Source of the DNA: an uncultured Anderseniella sp.
GTDB taxonomy: Bacteria > Pseudomonadota > Alphaproteobacteria > Rhizobiales > Aestuariivirgaceae
Assembly: GCA_947488295.1 (NCBI GenBank)
Contig: CANKYU010000001.1
Span: 496,001-560,000, forward strand
DNA length: 64,000 nucleotides
Reading direction: 5' to 3'
Shown: positions 1-8,704 of the stretch, piece after piece
Numbering within the stretch: the stretch's first letter is position 1
How the letters are laid out: each line of letters begins with the position of its first letter
Program-made: the position numbers and the translations under genes
Notes under the pieces: model-generated
Told to the model about the DNA's origin: nothing
Seen by the model: only the letters and a program-made list of their open reading frames with translations
Databases searched by the model: none

Positions 1-1
1 T

Positions 2-1693
2 GCCTCGCTGCTGTCCGGCATAGCCGAGCACAACATCCGCGTGGTCTCACCCGATATCGGTGGCGGCTTTGGCAACAAGGTCGGGGTCTATCCCGGCTAT
101 GTGTGTTCCATCGTTGCATCCATCGTGACCGGCGTGCCGGTCAAGTGGGTCGAAGATCGCATGGACAACCTGATGGCCACGGCGTTTGCGCGCGATTACT
201 GGATGACCGGCAAAATCGCAGCCACGAAGGAAGGCAAGATCACCGGCCTTTGGTGCCACACAGTTGCCGACCATGGCGCGTTTGACGCGTGTGCGGATCC
301 GACAAAGTTTCCGGCCGGATTCATGAATATCTGCACCGGATCCTATGACATCCCGACCGCCTACCTGGCTGTTGACGGCATCTACACCAACAAGGCACCG
401 GGTGGTGTTGCCTACCGGTGCTCGTTCCGGGTGACGGAAGCGGCCTATTTCATCGAGCGGATGATAGAAGTGCTCGCCATCAAGCTGGACATGGATGCCG
501 GCGAACTGCGCAAGATCAACTTCATCAAGAAGGACCAGTTTCCGTATAATTCGGCGCTCGGCTGGGAGTTTGATTCCGGTGATTACCACACCGCCTGGGA
601 CAAGGCGATGAAGGCAGTCGACTATGACGGGTTGCGCAAGGAGCAGGCTGAACGGGTCCAAGCCTTCAAGAACGGCGAGACCCGCAAGATGATGGGTATC
701 GGGTTGTGCCACTTCACCGAGATCGTCGGCGCCGGCCCGATGAAGAATTGCGATATTCTCGGCATGGGCATGTTCGACAGTTGCGAGATTCGCATCCATC
801 CGACCGGTTCGGCAATTGCCCGGCTCGGCACCATTTCGCAAGGCCAGGGCCATGCCACGACATTCGCGCAGATACTGGCCAGCGAAATCGGCATATCGGC
901 TGACGACATCACCATCGAGGAAGGTGACACCGATACCGCACCTTACGGGCTTGGCACCTATGGCTCCCGCTCCACGCCGGTTGCCGGGGCGGCCACTGCC
1001 ATGGCGGGTCGGAAAATCCGGGCCAAGGCACAGATGATCGCCGCGTACCTTCTGGAAGTGCATGACAACGACATCGAGTGGGATGTGGACCGCTTCGTGG
1101 TCAAAGGTGCCGAAGAGCGCTTCAAGACCATGAAGGAAGTCGCCTATGCCTCCTATAACCAGGAAATACCGGGCGTTGAACCGGGGCTCGAGGCGGTGAG
1201 TTATTATGATCCGCCGAACATGACCTATCCGTTCGGGGCCTATGTCTGCGTGATGGATATCGACATTGATACGGGTGAGCATGAAATCCGCAAGTTCTAT
1301 GCGCTGGATGATTGCGGCACACGCATCAACCCGATGATCATTGAAGGCCAGGTGCACGGCGGGCTGACCGAGGCGCTGGCGATCGCCATGGGCCAGGAGA
1401 TTGCCTACGACGAAATGGGCACCCACAAGACAGCCACGCTGATGGACTTCTTCATCCCGACCGCGTGGGAAACCCCGCACTATGAGACCGACTTTACCGA
1501 GACCCCGAGCCCGCACCATCCGATCGGTGCCAAAGGGGTCGGCGAGAGTCCCAATGTGGGTGGTGTGCCTGCGTTTTCCAATGCGGTGAACGACGCGTTC
1601 AGGGCATTCGGGGTAAATCACACCCACACTGACATGCCGCATGACCATTGGCGCATCTGGAAAACCGCCAGGGATCTGGGCATGCACGATTAG
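2..1693 (+). CDS. coxL: Aerobic carbon monoxide dehydrogenase large subunit, form I (5' end outside window)
   Basis: Molybdopterin-binding catalytic subunit of the aerobic Mo-Cu CO dehydrogenase, which oxidises CO to CO2 and passes electrons through CoxS and CoxM to the respiratory chain. The frame is open from base 2 and continues upstream, so roughly the first third of the usual ~800 residues is missing. The form I active-site loop AYRCSFR is encoded at about 410-430; its Cys carries the Cu-S-Mo bridge in the characterised Oligotropha enzyme, whereas form II homologues have AYRGAGR there. The C-terminal GAKGVGESPNVGG segment holds the conserved active-site Glu. A GGGFGNK molybdopterin-binding stretch lies near the left edge. 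The gene is followed 44 bp later by coxD, and the order coxL-D-E-F-G matches known CO-oxidiser clusters, so the assignment as true CODH is strong. Confidence 0.95.
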   Translation, partial: ASLLSGIAEHNIRVVSPDIGGGFGNKVGVYPGYVCSIVASIVTGVPVKWVEDRMDNLMATAFARDYWMTGKIAATKEGKITGLWCHTVADHGAFDACADPTKFPAGFMNICTGSYDIPTAYLAVDGIYTNKAPGGVAYRCSFRVTEAAYFIERMIEVLAIKLDMDAGELRKINFIKKDQFPYNSALGWEFDSGDYHTAWDKAMKAVDYDGLRKEQAERVQAFKNGETRKMMGIGLCHFTEIVGAGPMKNCDILGMGMFDSCEIRIHPTGSAIARLGTISQGQGHATTFAQILASEIGISADDITIEEGDTDTAPYGLGTYGSRSTPVAGAATAMAGRKIRAKAQMIAAYLLEVHDNDIEWDVDRFVVKGAEERFKTMKEVAYASYNQEIPGVEPGLEAVSYYDPPNMTYPFGAYVCVMDIDIDTGEHEIRKFYALDDCGTRINPMIIEGQVHGGLTEALAIAMGQEIAYDEMGTHKTATLMDFFIPTAWETPHYETDFTETPSPHHPIGAKGVGESPNVGGVPAFSNAVNDAFRAFGVNHTHTDMPHDHWRIWKTARDLGMHD

Positions 1694-1737
1694 GTGTTGT
1701 GCCCGGCGTGTTTCAGTGCAGGGAGTGAGCAGACAAA

Positions 1738-2613
1738 ATGACCTGGACAGACATCAAATCTGACCTTGCTGGTGCCGGCTATATCGCATCGGATGAACTG
1801 GCCATGGCGGTTCATCTCGCCCAGTCGCTTGGCAGACCCTTGTTACTGGAAGGTGCGGCGGGCGTGGGCAAGACGCAGATCGCCAAAACGCTTGCCCAGG
1901 TCCTTGATACAAGGCTGATACGCCTGCAGTGCTATGAAGGCCTGGATGCGGCAACCTCGATCTATGAATGGAACTATCAGCGCCAGCTTCTGTCCATTCG
2001 CGCAAGCGCTGATGAAGGCGCTGCATCGTCAGAGATCGAAGACAGGATATTTTCTGAAAAATACCTGCTGAAGCGGCCGCTGCTGGAAGCCATTCAGCAG
2101 GACGTATCGCCGGTGCTGCTGATCGATGAAATAGACCGGGCAGACGAAGAGTTTGAGGCCTACCTGCTGGAATTGCTGTCGGACTTCCAGATTTCCATTC
2201 CCGAGCTTGGCACCATCGCCGCAACCACCAGGCCGCATGTGGTGTTGACCGCAAACGGAACCCGGGACCTGTCGGACGCCCTGCGGCGGCGCTGCATCTA
2301 TTCGTTTGTCGACTATCCGGACAAGCAGACCGAACTGGTGATCCTCAAAGCCCACTTCTCGCAGTTGAACAGCCATCTTGCCGAGCAGATTGTCGGGTTT
2401 GTACAGGCGCTGCGCAAGGAAGACCTGGAGAAAAAACCGGGCGTCGCGGAATTGCTGGACTGGACGGCTGCCGTTTCAGGACTGGGGATAAATGACCTGA
2501 GTGACGATCCTGCCACCCTGCAGGCCACGCTGGTCTGTTTGTTGAAAACGCAGGCTGACCAGGCCGCGATCCCATCGGAGGTCGTGCAACGCCTTGTCGG
2601 CAAGGCTGCGTGA
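1738..2613 (+). CDS. coxD: CoxD, MoxR-type AAA+ ATPase for CODH active-site maturation
   Basis: 291-aa AAA+ ATPase of the MoxR class. Walker A GAAGVGKT is at residues 39-46, Walker B LLIDEID at 127-133, a sensor-1 Asn in LTANGT at about 173, and an arginine-finger-like ALRRRC at 181-186. In Oligotropha, CoxD is a membrane-associated chaperone-like ATPase needed to build the Cu-S-Mo centre in apo-CODH (established for the family). It sits between coxL and coxE, and its stop codon overlaps the coxE start (TGATG), implying translational coupling with the von Willebrand partner CoxE, as in other MoxR/VWA pairs. Confidence 0.93.
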   Translation: MTWTDIKSDLAGAGYIASDELAMAVHLAQSLGRPLLLEGAAGVGKTQIAKTLAQVLDTRLIRLQCYEGLDAATSIYEWNYQRQLLSIRASADEGAASSEIEDRIFSEKYLLKRPLLEAIQQDVSPVLLIDEIDRADEEFEAYLLELLSDFQISIPELGTIAATTRPHVVLTANGTRDLSDALRRRCIYSFVDYPDKQTELVILKAHFSQLNSHLAEQIVGFVQALRKEDLEKKPGVAELLDWTAAVSGLGINDLSDDPATLQATLVCLLKTQADQAAIPSEVVQRLVGKAA

Positions 2614-3797
2614 TGCAAACAACCCGGTTTCCAGTGCGCAGTTCGATTGCCGAGCGGGTGACCGACTTCATGTCACACCTGCGTGGCAACGGCATTCCCG
2701 TTGGTTTCGTGGAAACAGATGCCGCGATGCGGGCGTTTGCGGGCATGAACGTGGTCGACGTGGATGCAACCCGGATGGCATTGAAAGCCATCTGCGCGTG
2801 CAATGAGGACGGATTCGAACGGTTCGACGATCTGTTCACCGCATTCTGGCTGAACCGGGGGCGTGAAAAGAGCGGCTCCGTACAGCGCGACGACATCCGC
2901 AACAATGCCAGCCAGCGTTCCAACCTCAGCGTGGAAGATGACGGAAGCGCAAGCAGGTCATCCGGGTCACAATCTGAAATCGACGCCGACAGGACAGGTG
3001 AAGCATCAGCCGGCGGCGAAGGCAAGCTGGTTGCAAGCCGGATTTCAAACCTGGAGAAGACCGACTTTCGAGAACTGATGACACCTCAGTCCCTGGACCA
3101 GGCGGAACAGGTTGCCCGCGCGATTGCCCGGCAAATCCGCGACCGCCGCTCGCGCCGCCGCCGTGCACACAACCGCGGCAAGCAGATCGATCTGCGGCGG
3201 GTTGCGCGAGCAGCGGTGCAAACCGGCGGTGAACCATTAAACCTGTTCAGGCTCAAGAAGCCGGATCGGCCTGTGACACTGGTGACCCTGCTGGATGTTT
3301 CGGGATCGATGACCGTCTATGCGCGAGTGTTTCTGGCATTCTTAAAGGGCCTGATGAGTGCGGACCAGAGAACGGAGGCGTTTCTGTTCCACACAAAGCT
3401 GGTGAACATCGGCGAGGCGTTGCGGGACCACGATACGTTGCGGGCCATAAACCGGCTGTCGATGATGGCGCAAGGCTTTGGCGGGGGGACCAAAATCGCC
3501 GGCAACCTGGCCAGTTTCAATGCGCAATATGCCGGGCGCATGGTCAACGGCCGAACCGTGGTGATCATATTGTCCGACGGCTACGACACTGATCCGCCGG
3601 AAAAAATGGCATCGGAAATGCAGCGCCTGAAAAAGCGCGGGTGCAGGATCATCTGGCTCAATCCGCTGATGGGATGGAAGGACTACGCACCGGTTGCGCA
3701 AGGCATGGCGGCAGCGTTGCCGTTCATCGATTTTTTCGCGGCTGCCAATACGCTCGAATCCCTGGCGGCTATCGGCCCTCATCTGGAGGGATTGTGA
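2613..3797 (+). CDS. coxE: CoxE, VWA-domain CODH maturation protein
   Basis: 394-aa VWA-domain protein. The N-terminal part is mainly helical. An Arg-rich stretch (RDRRSRRRRAHNRGK) spans about residues 176-190. The C-terminal VWA domain begins with the metal-binding DVSGS motif (D, S, S at about 228, 230, 232). CoxE works with the AAA+ ATPase CoxD in inserting copper and sulfur into the CODH active site (known for the family). I chose the ATG at 2613, overlapping the coxD stop by one base; a GTG one codon earlier is also possible. The stop at 3795-3797 overlaps the coxF ATG in the same TGATG fashion. Confidence 0.92.
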   Translation: MQTTRFPVRSSIAERVTDFMSHLRGNGIPVGFVETDAAMRAFAGMNVVDVDATRMALKAICACNEDGFERFDDLFTAFWLNRGREKSGSVQRDDIRNNASQRSNLSVEDDGSASRSSGSQSEIDADRTGEASAGGEGKLVASRISNLEKTDFRELMTPQSLDQAEQVARAIARQIRDRRSRRRRAHNRGKQIDLRRVARAAVQTGGEPLNLFRLKKPDRPVTLVTLLDVSGSMTVYARVFLAFLKGLMSADQRTEAFLFHTKLVNIGEALRDHDTLRAINRLSMMAQGFGGGTKIAGNLASFNAQYAGRMVNGRTVVIILSDGYDTDPPEKMASEMQRLKKRGCRIIWLNPLMGWKDYAPVAQGMAAALPFIDFFAAANTLESLAAIGPHLEGL

Positions 3798-4648
3798 TGA
3801 GCGGTGCTGACATTCTGGAGCTGGCAAGTGAACTGAAGGCGGAAGGCGAGGCTTTTGCGCTGGCCACCGTGGTGCGAACCGTGTCGGTGACCGCCGCCAA
3901 GGCCGGTGCCAGGGCACTGGTGCGCTCGGACGGTGTCATCAGTGACGGCTGGATTGGTGGCGGCTGCGCCAGGGCGGCCGTTGTCAAGGCAGCCAGGCAG
4001 GCGATTGCGTCCGGCACGCCGCAACTGGTCTCGATCCAGCCGGAAGACCTGCTGGATGAACAGGGCGTAAGTTCCGGCGAGGAGGTTGACGGTGTCAGGT
4101 TTGCCACCAATTTCTGCCCCAGCAAGGGGACAATGGATGTTTTCGTCGAACCGGTTCTGCCAAAACCCGAACTGGTGATCTTCGGATCCAGTCCGGTTGC
4201 CGTCGCGCTGGCCGCAATGGCTCCTGCGTTGGGTTATTTCTGCACGGTTTGCGCGCCGGAAGGCCAGCAAGGCGTGTTCACCATGCCCGCCAACATGGTT
4301 GCCCGGTATACACCTGACATGGCCGGCAAACGGCAACGTTTTGTGGTGATCTCCACGCAGGGCAATGGCGATGAGGCAGCCGCAAGAGACGCCCTGTCGC
4401 TGCCGTCCGACTTCACCAGCTTTGTGGGCAGCAAAGCCAAGGTGAAGTCGCTGAGGCAAAAACTTATCGACACAGGTGTCAGCGAGGACAGTTTCGACAA
4501 CCTCAAGGCGCCGGCCGGGCTGGATCTGGGAGCCATCACGCCAGAGGAAATCGCCTTGTCCATTCTGGCGGAAGTAACGGCTTTTCGCAGGCAAGGCCAA
4601 CGCGGCGACGCAGTCATGCAGGACGCCGCCTCAAAAGATCAGGCATGA
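3797..4648 (+). CDS. coxF: CoxF, XdhC/CoxI-family molybdoenzyme maturation factor
   Basis: 283-aa XdhC/CoxI-family protein. The N-terminal domain has the family pattern around IGGGCARAAVVKAA. A C-terminal Rossmann-like domain starts at about VIFGSSPVAVAL (near residue 130) and ends in a helical segment with LDLGAITPEEIALSILAEV, as in XdhC proteins that handle sulfurated molybdenum cofactor. An open frame extends upstream to 3641 inside coxE, but the ATG at 3797 overlaps the coxE stop and begins exactly where homology is expected, so I take it as the start. The usual GxGHVA nucleotide motif is replaced by FGSSPVA. Role in CODH maturation is inferred from family and position. Confidence 0.88.
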   Translation: MSGADILELASELKAEGEAFALATVVRTVSVTAAKAGARALVRSDGVISDGWIGGGCARAAVVKAARQAIASGTPQLVSIQPEDLLDEQGVSSGEEVDGVRFATNFCPSKGTMDVFVEPVLPKPELVIFGSSPVAVALAAMAPALGYFCTVCAPEGQQGVFTMPANMVARYTPDMAGKRQRFVVISTQGNGDEAAARDALSLPSDFTSFVGSKAKVKSLRQKLIDTGVSEDSFDNLKAPAGLDLGAITPEEIALSILAEVTAFRRQGQRGDAVMQDAASKDQA

Positions 4649-4726
4649 GAAAGACATCCGGCAAAACCGCAACCGCCCGCTCCTGGTGCCTCCTGCGTCG
4701 GGCGAACATCATAAGGAAGACAGAAC

Positions 4727-5179
4727 ATGGAACTTAAGGATGAAATTCGCATCGCTGCGCCGAGAGATCAGGTTTACGCCGCCCTCAACGACCCGGAGAT
4801 ACTGCAAAAGTGCATCCCCGGCTGCGAGGAACTGATCAAGCATTCCGATACCGAGCTTGAAGCAAAGGTGACCCTCAAGATCGGACCGGTGAAGGCCCGC
4901 TTCTCAGGCAATGTGGTGCTTGATCCGACCCAGGCTCCTGACAGTTTCTCGCTGCAGGGGGAAGGCAATGGCGGCGTGGCCGGATTTGCCAAGGGCGGCG
5001 CGGATGTGGAACTGGCGGAAGACGGGGACGAAACAGTCCTGACATACCAGGCCAAGGCCGCCATTGGCGGCAAGCTGGCCCAGCTGGGCAGCCGGCTTGT
5101 AACCGGCACTTCGAAAAAACTGGCGGCGAAATTTTTTGCGAGTTTTGCGAAAGAACTCAGCGCTGAGCATGTGGTGTGA
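4727..5179 (+). CDS. coxG: CoxG, SRPBCC-fold CODH subunit G
   Basis: 150-aa CoxG-family protein (SRPBCC/START-like fold). The family start pattern is clear: an N-terminal MELKDEIRI strand, an APRDQVYAALNDPEIL helix, then CIPGCEEL. In Oligotropha CoxG is reported to help anchor CODH to the inner face of the cytoplasmic membrane. This copy ends in an amphipathic helix (KKLAAKFFASFAKEL) without the long C-terminal membrane tail of some CoxG proteins. It has its own ribosome-binding site (AAGGAAG before the ATG at 4727) after a 78-bp gap from coxF and closes the visible cluster; coxH, coxI and coxK are not next to it. Confidence 0.9.
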   Translation: MELKDEIRIAAPRDQVYAALNDPEILQKCIPGCEELIKHSDTELEAKVTLKIGPVKARFSGNVVLDPTQAPDSFSLQGEGNGGVAGFAKGGADVELAEDGDETVLTYQAKAAIGGKLAQLGSRLVTGTSKKLAAKFFASFAKELSAEHVV

Positions 5180-5230
5180 CCGCAGTAAGAACCTGGCTGC
5201 CTTGCCTGGTCATTTGAGCTCCAACCAACG

Positions 5231-5287
5231 CAACAAAAAACCCCGGCACATGGCCGGGGTTTCGAATTTCATGACAGCCGTCCGGCT
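5231..5287. repeat. Near-duplicate of the rpsI 3' end plus terminator (copy A)
   Basis: These 57 bases match 22101-22157 at about 51 of 57 positions in the same orientation. The match covers an A-run, a CCCCGGC...GCCGGGG hairpin and about 27 bp beyond it, which in the second copy reach the rpsI stop codon. Here no ribosomal protein gene is attached. The hairpin with the A-run on its left would act as an intrinsic terminator for minus-strand transcription and perhaps also closes the cox operon. Confidence 0.7.
5241..5259 (-). terminator. GC hairpin terminator downstream of coxG
   Basis: CCCCGGC and GCCGGGG form a 7-bp GC stem with a short loop. Six A residues precede it on the plus strand, giving a U-run after the hairpin for minus-strand transcripts. 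On the plus strand only TTT follows, so stopping of cox transcription would be weaker. Confidence 0.6.
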
Positions 5288-5492
5288 TACGATTCAAGAT
5301 TTGTAAGCTGCGATGAGCAGATATGAATTTCAGCCAATGACCCGAATCAGAAATTCAAGACTTGTCTGTAACGAACCTAGATGCTCTGCGACAATGCAGA
5401 AACGTTTTTCATACGGAACCGAAGATCCACGTATCTCAGCACATAAGCTGAACCAGACTATCAATCTGGCCAAGCCTGCGTCGGAACTTCAT

Positions 5493-5564
5493 CTATTGCC
5501 CAGGTGAGATATCGGGATCGGGTTCAGGCGAGATATCCGGATCGGGTTCTGGTGAAAAAATCAT
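5493..5564 (-). CDS. Putative 23-aa acidic proline-rich repeat peptide
   Basis: Minus-strand ATG at 5564 with a well-placed GGGAG seven bases upstream. It encodes 23 residues consisting almost entirely of two copies of SPEPDPDI followed by SPGQ and a stop. The repeat is 24 bp at DNA level, so it is in frame. No known family is recognised. It could be a real small protein, a remnant of a longer acidic repeat protein, or a chance reading of a tandem repeat. The good Shine-Dalgarno and the conservation of reading sense between copies are the only support. Confidence 0.3.
   Translation of the reverse strand: MIFSPEPDPDISPEPDPDISPGQ
5501..5548. repeat. 24-bp tandem repeat, two copies
   Basis: CAGGYGAGATATCSGGATCG followed by GGTT occurs twice head to tail with two mismatches, and a third partial copy (CTGGTGA) follows. 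The unit length is a multiple of three. Confidence 0.7.
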
Positions 5565-5740
5565 GTTTGATCTCCCGGGAGATTTGTTTTGTTCAGCAAA
5601 ATGTCACCTGGACGACGGGAGAAGACAGATGCCTATTTCCAGTCTCAGACAACGCATGCCAGAGTTTTGCCATAATGTGTTTTGGGTGTCTACGTCACAA
5701 ACGGAATTTATCAACATTACCCGAAGGGCAATCGATGGCT

Positions 5741-7015
5741 TCAGGAAAGTGCCGTGGTCACCTGCTCAAGCTCATCTGGTGAAATTGCATTGACGTAAAC
5801 CAGGTCATGGTTCGTTGCCAAGGACTTGAGGTGCATGACTGCGTCACCAGGGCTTTGTGCACAAACTATCTGTGCTTGATCAACGCCGTGTGCAACAAGG
5901 CCCTGTGACAAGCGTCCGGCAATGTCGCCGGATTGTCTGCCGCGACGAAAATAGTTTGTCTCAAAGCAGACGTATTGCGCGAACCGGCCCGCAACCACGC
6001 TGGCCATTTCATTAAACGCGTGATCCGGTCTGTTTCCGGGAGTAGAGATCATGCACAAGCGTCGGCCTTCACACGGCAGCTGCATGAAGCACGCGACGGA
6101 TGTCTCCAGCGAGGGCGGATGCGTTGCCCTGTCCAGTACCATCGTGAATGGATGGTCATGAATAATGTTGAAACGCCCGGGGTTCATGGCAGGTGAATTT
6201 TCAAATGTTGCCAGGCCCTGGTTGATAGCTTCGATTGTCACATGCAAGCCGTCAGCGAGAGCGGCGGCGGCGAGGGCATTGAGGAGGTTGTGATGCACTG
6301 TGCCGTTCATGGTTGCCGGGACATTGCTGACGCGTACAATCTTGCGATGGGTGCGATCCGGCGACATCAACACAACCCACTCACTGGTTTCGTCGAGGGT
6401 GCAAATCCGGCTTCCCCGAGACAACCTGTCTTCAACGTCGCCGTGGTGAGGATCAATACAGAAGAATGTGATTTTTGACGGGGTGTATTGGGCAGCCATT
6501 GCCCGGCACAGATTATCTTCAAGGTTAAGAATGACACGATCGGTTGCAGCGTCCGTCACCTGACGCTTATGCACCGCCATCGCATCAACCGAGTTTATGC
6601 CGTCAATACCAACATGCACGGGATTCACATTGAGCAAAGCAGCGACATGACAACGTCGGGTATAGAGGCCACTGGAGATCAACCCGCCTCTTGCTGTCTC
6701 GAGAACGGCGGCATCAATTGATTGTTGTGCAAACACGCGCCTGGCTCCATCATAACCGGAGCGGTCGCCGGCCTCGATTCTCTGCCCAGCGACATAGATG
6801 CCATCGGTACACGCAAGCCCAACTGTGCGGCCTGCACATGCCAGTATGTTTGCCAACATCCGTGACGTAGTGGTTTTGCCGTTCGACCCGGTAATCATCG
6901 CGGTTGGGATGCGTGGCGCGCGCAATCCCCGCAACGGGCCAAAGACGTTTTTTCTCATGAACCGCCGGAAGGTCACTTTCTGATGACCAACGAGGGATGA
7001 TCGCTTAAAATCCAT
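5741..7015 (-). CDS. Stand-alone Mur-ligase protein resembling the C-terminal half of cyanophycin synthetase
   Basis: 424-aa ATP-dependent ligase of the Mur superfamily. The P-loop ITGSNGKTTTSRML lies at residues 41-54. It is followed by TDGIYVAGQRIEAGD and AVLETARGGL, patterns typical of the Mur-like half of cyanophycin synthetase CphA, and then by LLNVNPVHVGIDGI in place of the usual NVTxDHLG. The ATP-grasp N-terminal half of CphA is absent, and the protein is about half the length of CphA (~870 aa). The substrate is therefore unknown: it may add an amino acid to a peptide or acidic polymer. It is a single gene facing the NCS2 permease divergently across 228 bp. Confidence is high for the fold, low for the reaction. 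Confidence 0.75.
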   Translation of the reverse strand: MDFKRSSLVGHQKVTFRRFMRKNVFGPLRGLRAPRIPTAMITGSNGKTTTSRMLANILACAGRTVGLACTDGIYVAGQRIEAGDRSGYDGARRVFAQQSIDAAVLETARGGLISSGLYTRRCHVAALLNVNPVHVGIDGINSVDAMAVHKRQVTDAATDRVILNLEDNLCRAMAAQYTPSKITFFCIDPHHGDVEDRLSRGSRICTLDETSEWVVLMSPDRTHRKIVRVSNVPATMNGTVHHNLLNALAAAALADGLHVTIEAINQGLATFENSPAMNPGRFNIIHDHPFTMVLDRATHPPSLETSVACFMQLPCEGRRLCMISTPGNRPDHAFNEMASVVAGRFAQYVCFETNYFRRGRQSGDIAGRLSQGLVAHGVDQAQIVCAQSPGDAVMHLKSLATNHDLVYVNAISPDELEQVTTALS

Positions 7016-7243
7016 CTATGTGCCCGGTAAATTGAAGCAGTTCACCGATGCTAGTTGTACCGAGAACAAGTGTCCACCATGTCCCTGCATGGCACAAAGC
7101 GGATCATCTGGCCATCGCAGCCGGTCCTTCAGCTTCCGGTCCATTGCTGATGCTGGGATTCGAATTGTGACCCCCCTCTCTTGACCCGCAACCGCAAGTC
7201 AACACAGTCTGGTTGATGTGGTATGGGATTGCAGGAGGAAGAA

Positions 7244-8704
7244 ATGGCTACTGGTTCATCGCTTGGCACGCCCGAGCAACTGCGCGATCCGAATTATACG
7301 CCGCCTCTGGCGTCGGCTGTCCCGTTGGGCATACAACACGTCCTGGCCATGTTCGTATCGAACGTGACGCCGGCGATCATCATTGCCGGTGCGGCCGGTT
7401 TCGGCTTCGGGTCCAACTCGCCGGACTTTCCCAACCTGATCTACATGATCCAGATGTCGATGCTGTTTGCCGGGGTGGCAACCCTGTTCCAGACCATCGG
7501 TTTCGGCCCGGTCGGGGCCCGCCTGCCCATCGTCCAGGGCACCAGCTTTGCCTTCATTCCGATCATGATTCCGCTGGTGGCCGGCAAAGGTGTCGATGCC
7601 ATGGGGGCTTTGATGTGCGGTGTCATCGTGGGCGGCCTGTTCCATGCCTTGCTGGGCACGGTGATCGGCAGGATCCGGTTTGCGCTGCCGCCGCTTGTCA
7701 CCGGCCTGGTCGTCACCATGATCGGTCTCGCTTTGGTCAAGGTCGGAATTCAGTACGCAGCCGGCGGGGTTCCCGCCATGGCCAAGCTGACCGGTGCGCT
7801 CGCTGCTGCAAAGGCGTCTGGTACGCCTGCAGACATGTCGGGTATCGAGTATGGTTCGCTGCTCAACTGGGGCGTGGCGCTTGTGGTGATTGTGGTGACG
7901 CTTGGCGTGAAGTTTTTCACTCGCGGTATTGTTTCGGTTGCCGCTGTGCTGATCGGCCTGATCGTCGGCTATGTGGTGGCCTATTTCCTGGGCATGGTGA
8001 ACTTCGACAATGTTGGCCGGGCGGCGGTGTTTGCACTGCCGCAGCCGTTCCACTTCGGTTTCGAATTCTCCATCGCTGCCATTGTCGGATTTTGCCTGAT
8101 GTCGTTCATATCGGCGGTTGAAACCGTCGGTGATGTATCGGGCATCACCAAGGGCGGGGCCGGGCGTGAAGCGACAACGGAAGAGATTCGCGGTGCCACA
8201 TTTGCAGACGGTATCGGGACATTCGTGTCGGGGCTTTTCGGCGCGCTCCCCAACACCTCGTTTTCCCAGAACGTCGGTCTCATAGCGATGACAGGTGTCA
8301 TGAGCCGCACTGTCGTGACCATCGGCGCGCTGTTCCTGATTGCCGGCGGCTTCTTCCCGAAAGTCGGCGCGGTGATTTCCACGGTGCCGATCGAGGTTCT
8401 CGGCGGCGGTGTGATCGTCATGTTCGGCATGGTGGTTGCCGCGGGTGTCTCGATGCTGTCGGACGTCAACTGGAACCGCCGCAACATGGTGATTTTCGCC
8501 ATTTCGATTTCGGTCGGGCTCGGTCTGCAACTGGAACCGAATGCGCTGTTCTTCCTGCCGGGTACGGCGAAGGTCCTGATGACATCAGGCCTGCTGCCGG
8601 CGGCATTCCTGGCCATCCTTCTCAACCTGGTCCTGCCCGAAGAGATCGGCCATGATCAGACCGAAGAAGTCACGGGCGGCATGGCGGGTCACAAGAATGA
8701 CTAG
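7244..8704 (+). CDS. NCS2-family uracil/xanthine-type permease
   Basis: 486-aa inner-membrane nucleobase:cation symporter with about 12-14 hydrophobic segments. It carries the NCS2 signature QNVGLIAMTGVMSR and the preceding LPNTSFSQN region. I chose the ATG at 7244 because AGGAGG lies five bases upstream; an upstream in-frame ATG at 7223 would place that Shine-Dalgarno inside the gene. Substrate (uracil, xanthine, uric acid) cannot be read from sequence. It is monocistronic. Confidence 0.88.
   Translation: MATGSSLGTPEQLRDPNYTPPLASAVPLGIQHVLAMFVSNVTPAIIIAGAAGFGFGSNSPDFPNLIYMIQMSMLFAGVATLFQTIGFGPVGARLPIVQGTSFAFIPIMIPLVAGKGVDAMGALMCGVIVGGLFHALLGTVIGRIRFALPPLVTGLVVTMIGLALVKVGIQYAAGGVPAMAKLTGALAAAKASGTPADMSGIEYGSLLNWGVALVVIVVTLGVKFFTRGIVSVAAVLIGLIVGYVVAYFLGMVNFDNVGRAAVFALPQPFHFGFEFSIAAIVGFCLMSFISAVETVGDVSGITKGGAGREATTEEIRGATFADGIGTFVSGLFGALPNTSFSQNVGLIAMTGVMSRTVVTIGALFLIAGGFFPKVGAVISTVPIEVLGGGVIVMFGMVVAAGVSMLSDVNWNRRNMVIFAISISVGLGLQLEPNALFFLPGTAKVLMTSGLLPAAFLAILLNLVLPEEIGHDQTEEVTGGMAGHKND

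Larger units (their letters stand above)
5290..5740. other. Gene-poor stretch between coxG/terminator and the Mur-ligase gene
   Basis: About 450 bp with no recognisable protein family. Plus-strand frames of 64-92 codons exist, but their translations look random and none has a convincing ribosome-binding site. The only organised signals are a 24-bp tandem repeat at 5501-5548 and the short minus-strand ORF that spans it. Base composition is more AT-rich than the flanking genes. Confidence 0.5.

Noticed and set aside
47..1687. 546-codon open frame antisense to coxL
   Set aside because: The translation is His/Arg-rich with no family pattern and mirrors the codon bias of coxL; a shadow frame of a high-GC gene.
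5504..5793. Plus-strand frames of 76-92 codons before the Mur-ligase gene
   Set aside because: No ribosome-binding site, no recognisable pattern, and they overlap the 24-bp repeat and the Mur-ligase end.
7256..8530. 424-codon antisense frame in the NCS2 permease gene
   Set aside because: Low-complexity His/Asp/Arg composition typical of the reverse complement of a hydrophobic membrane protein.
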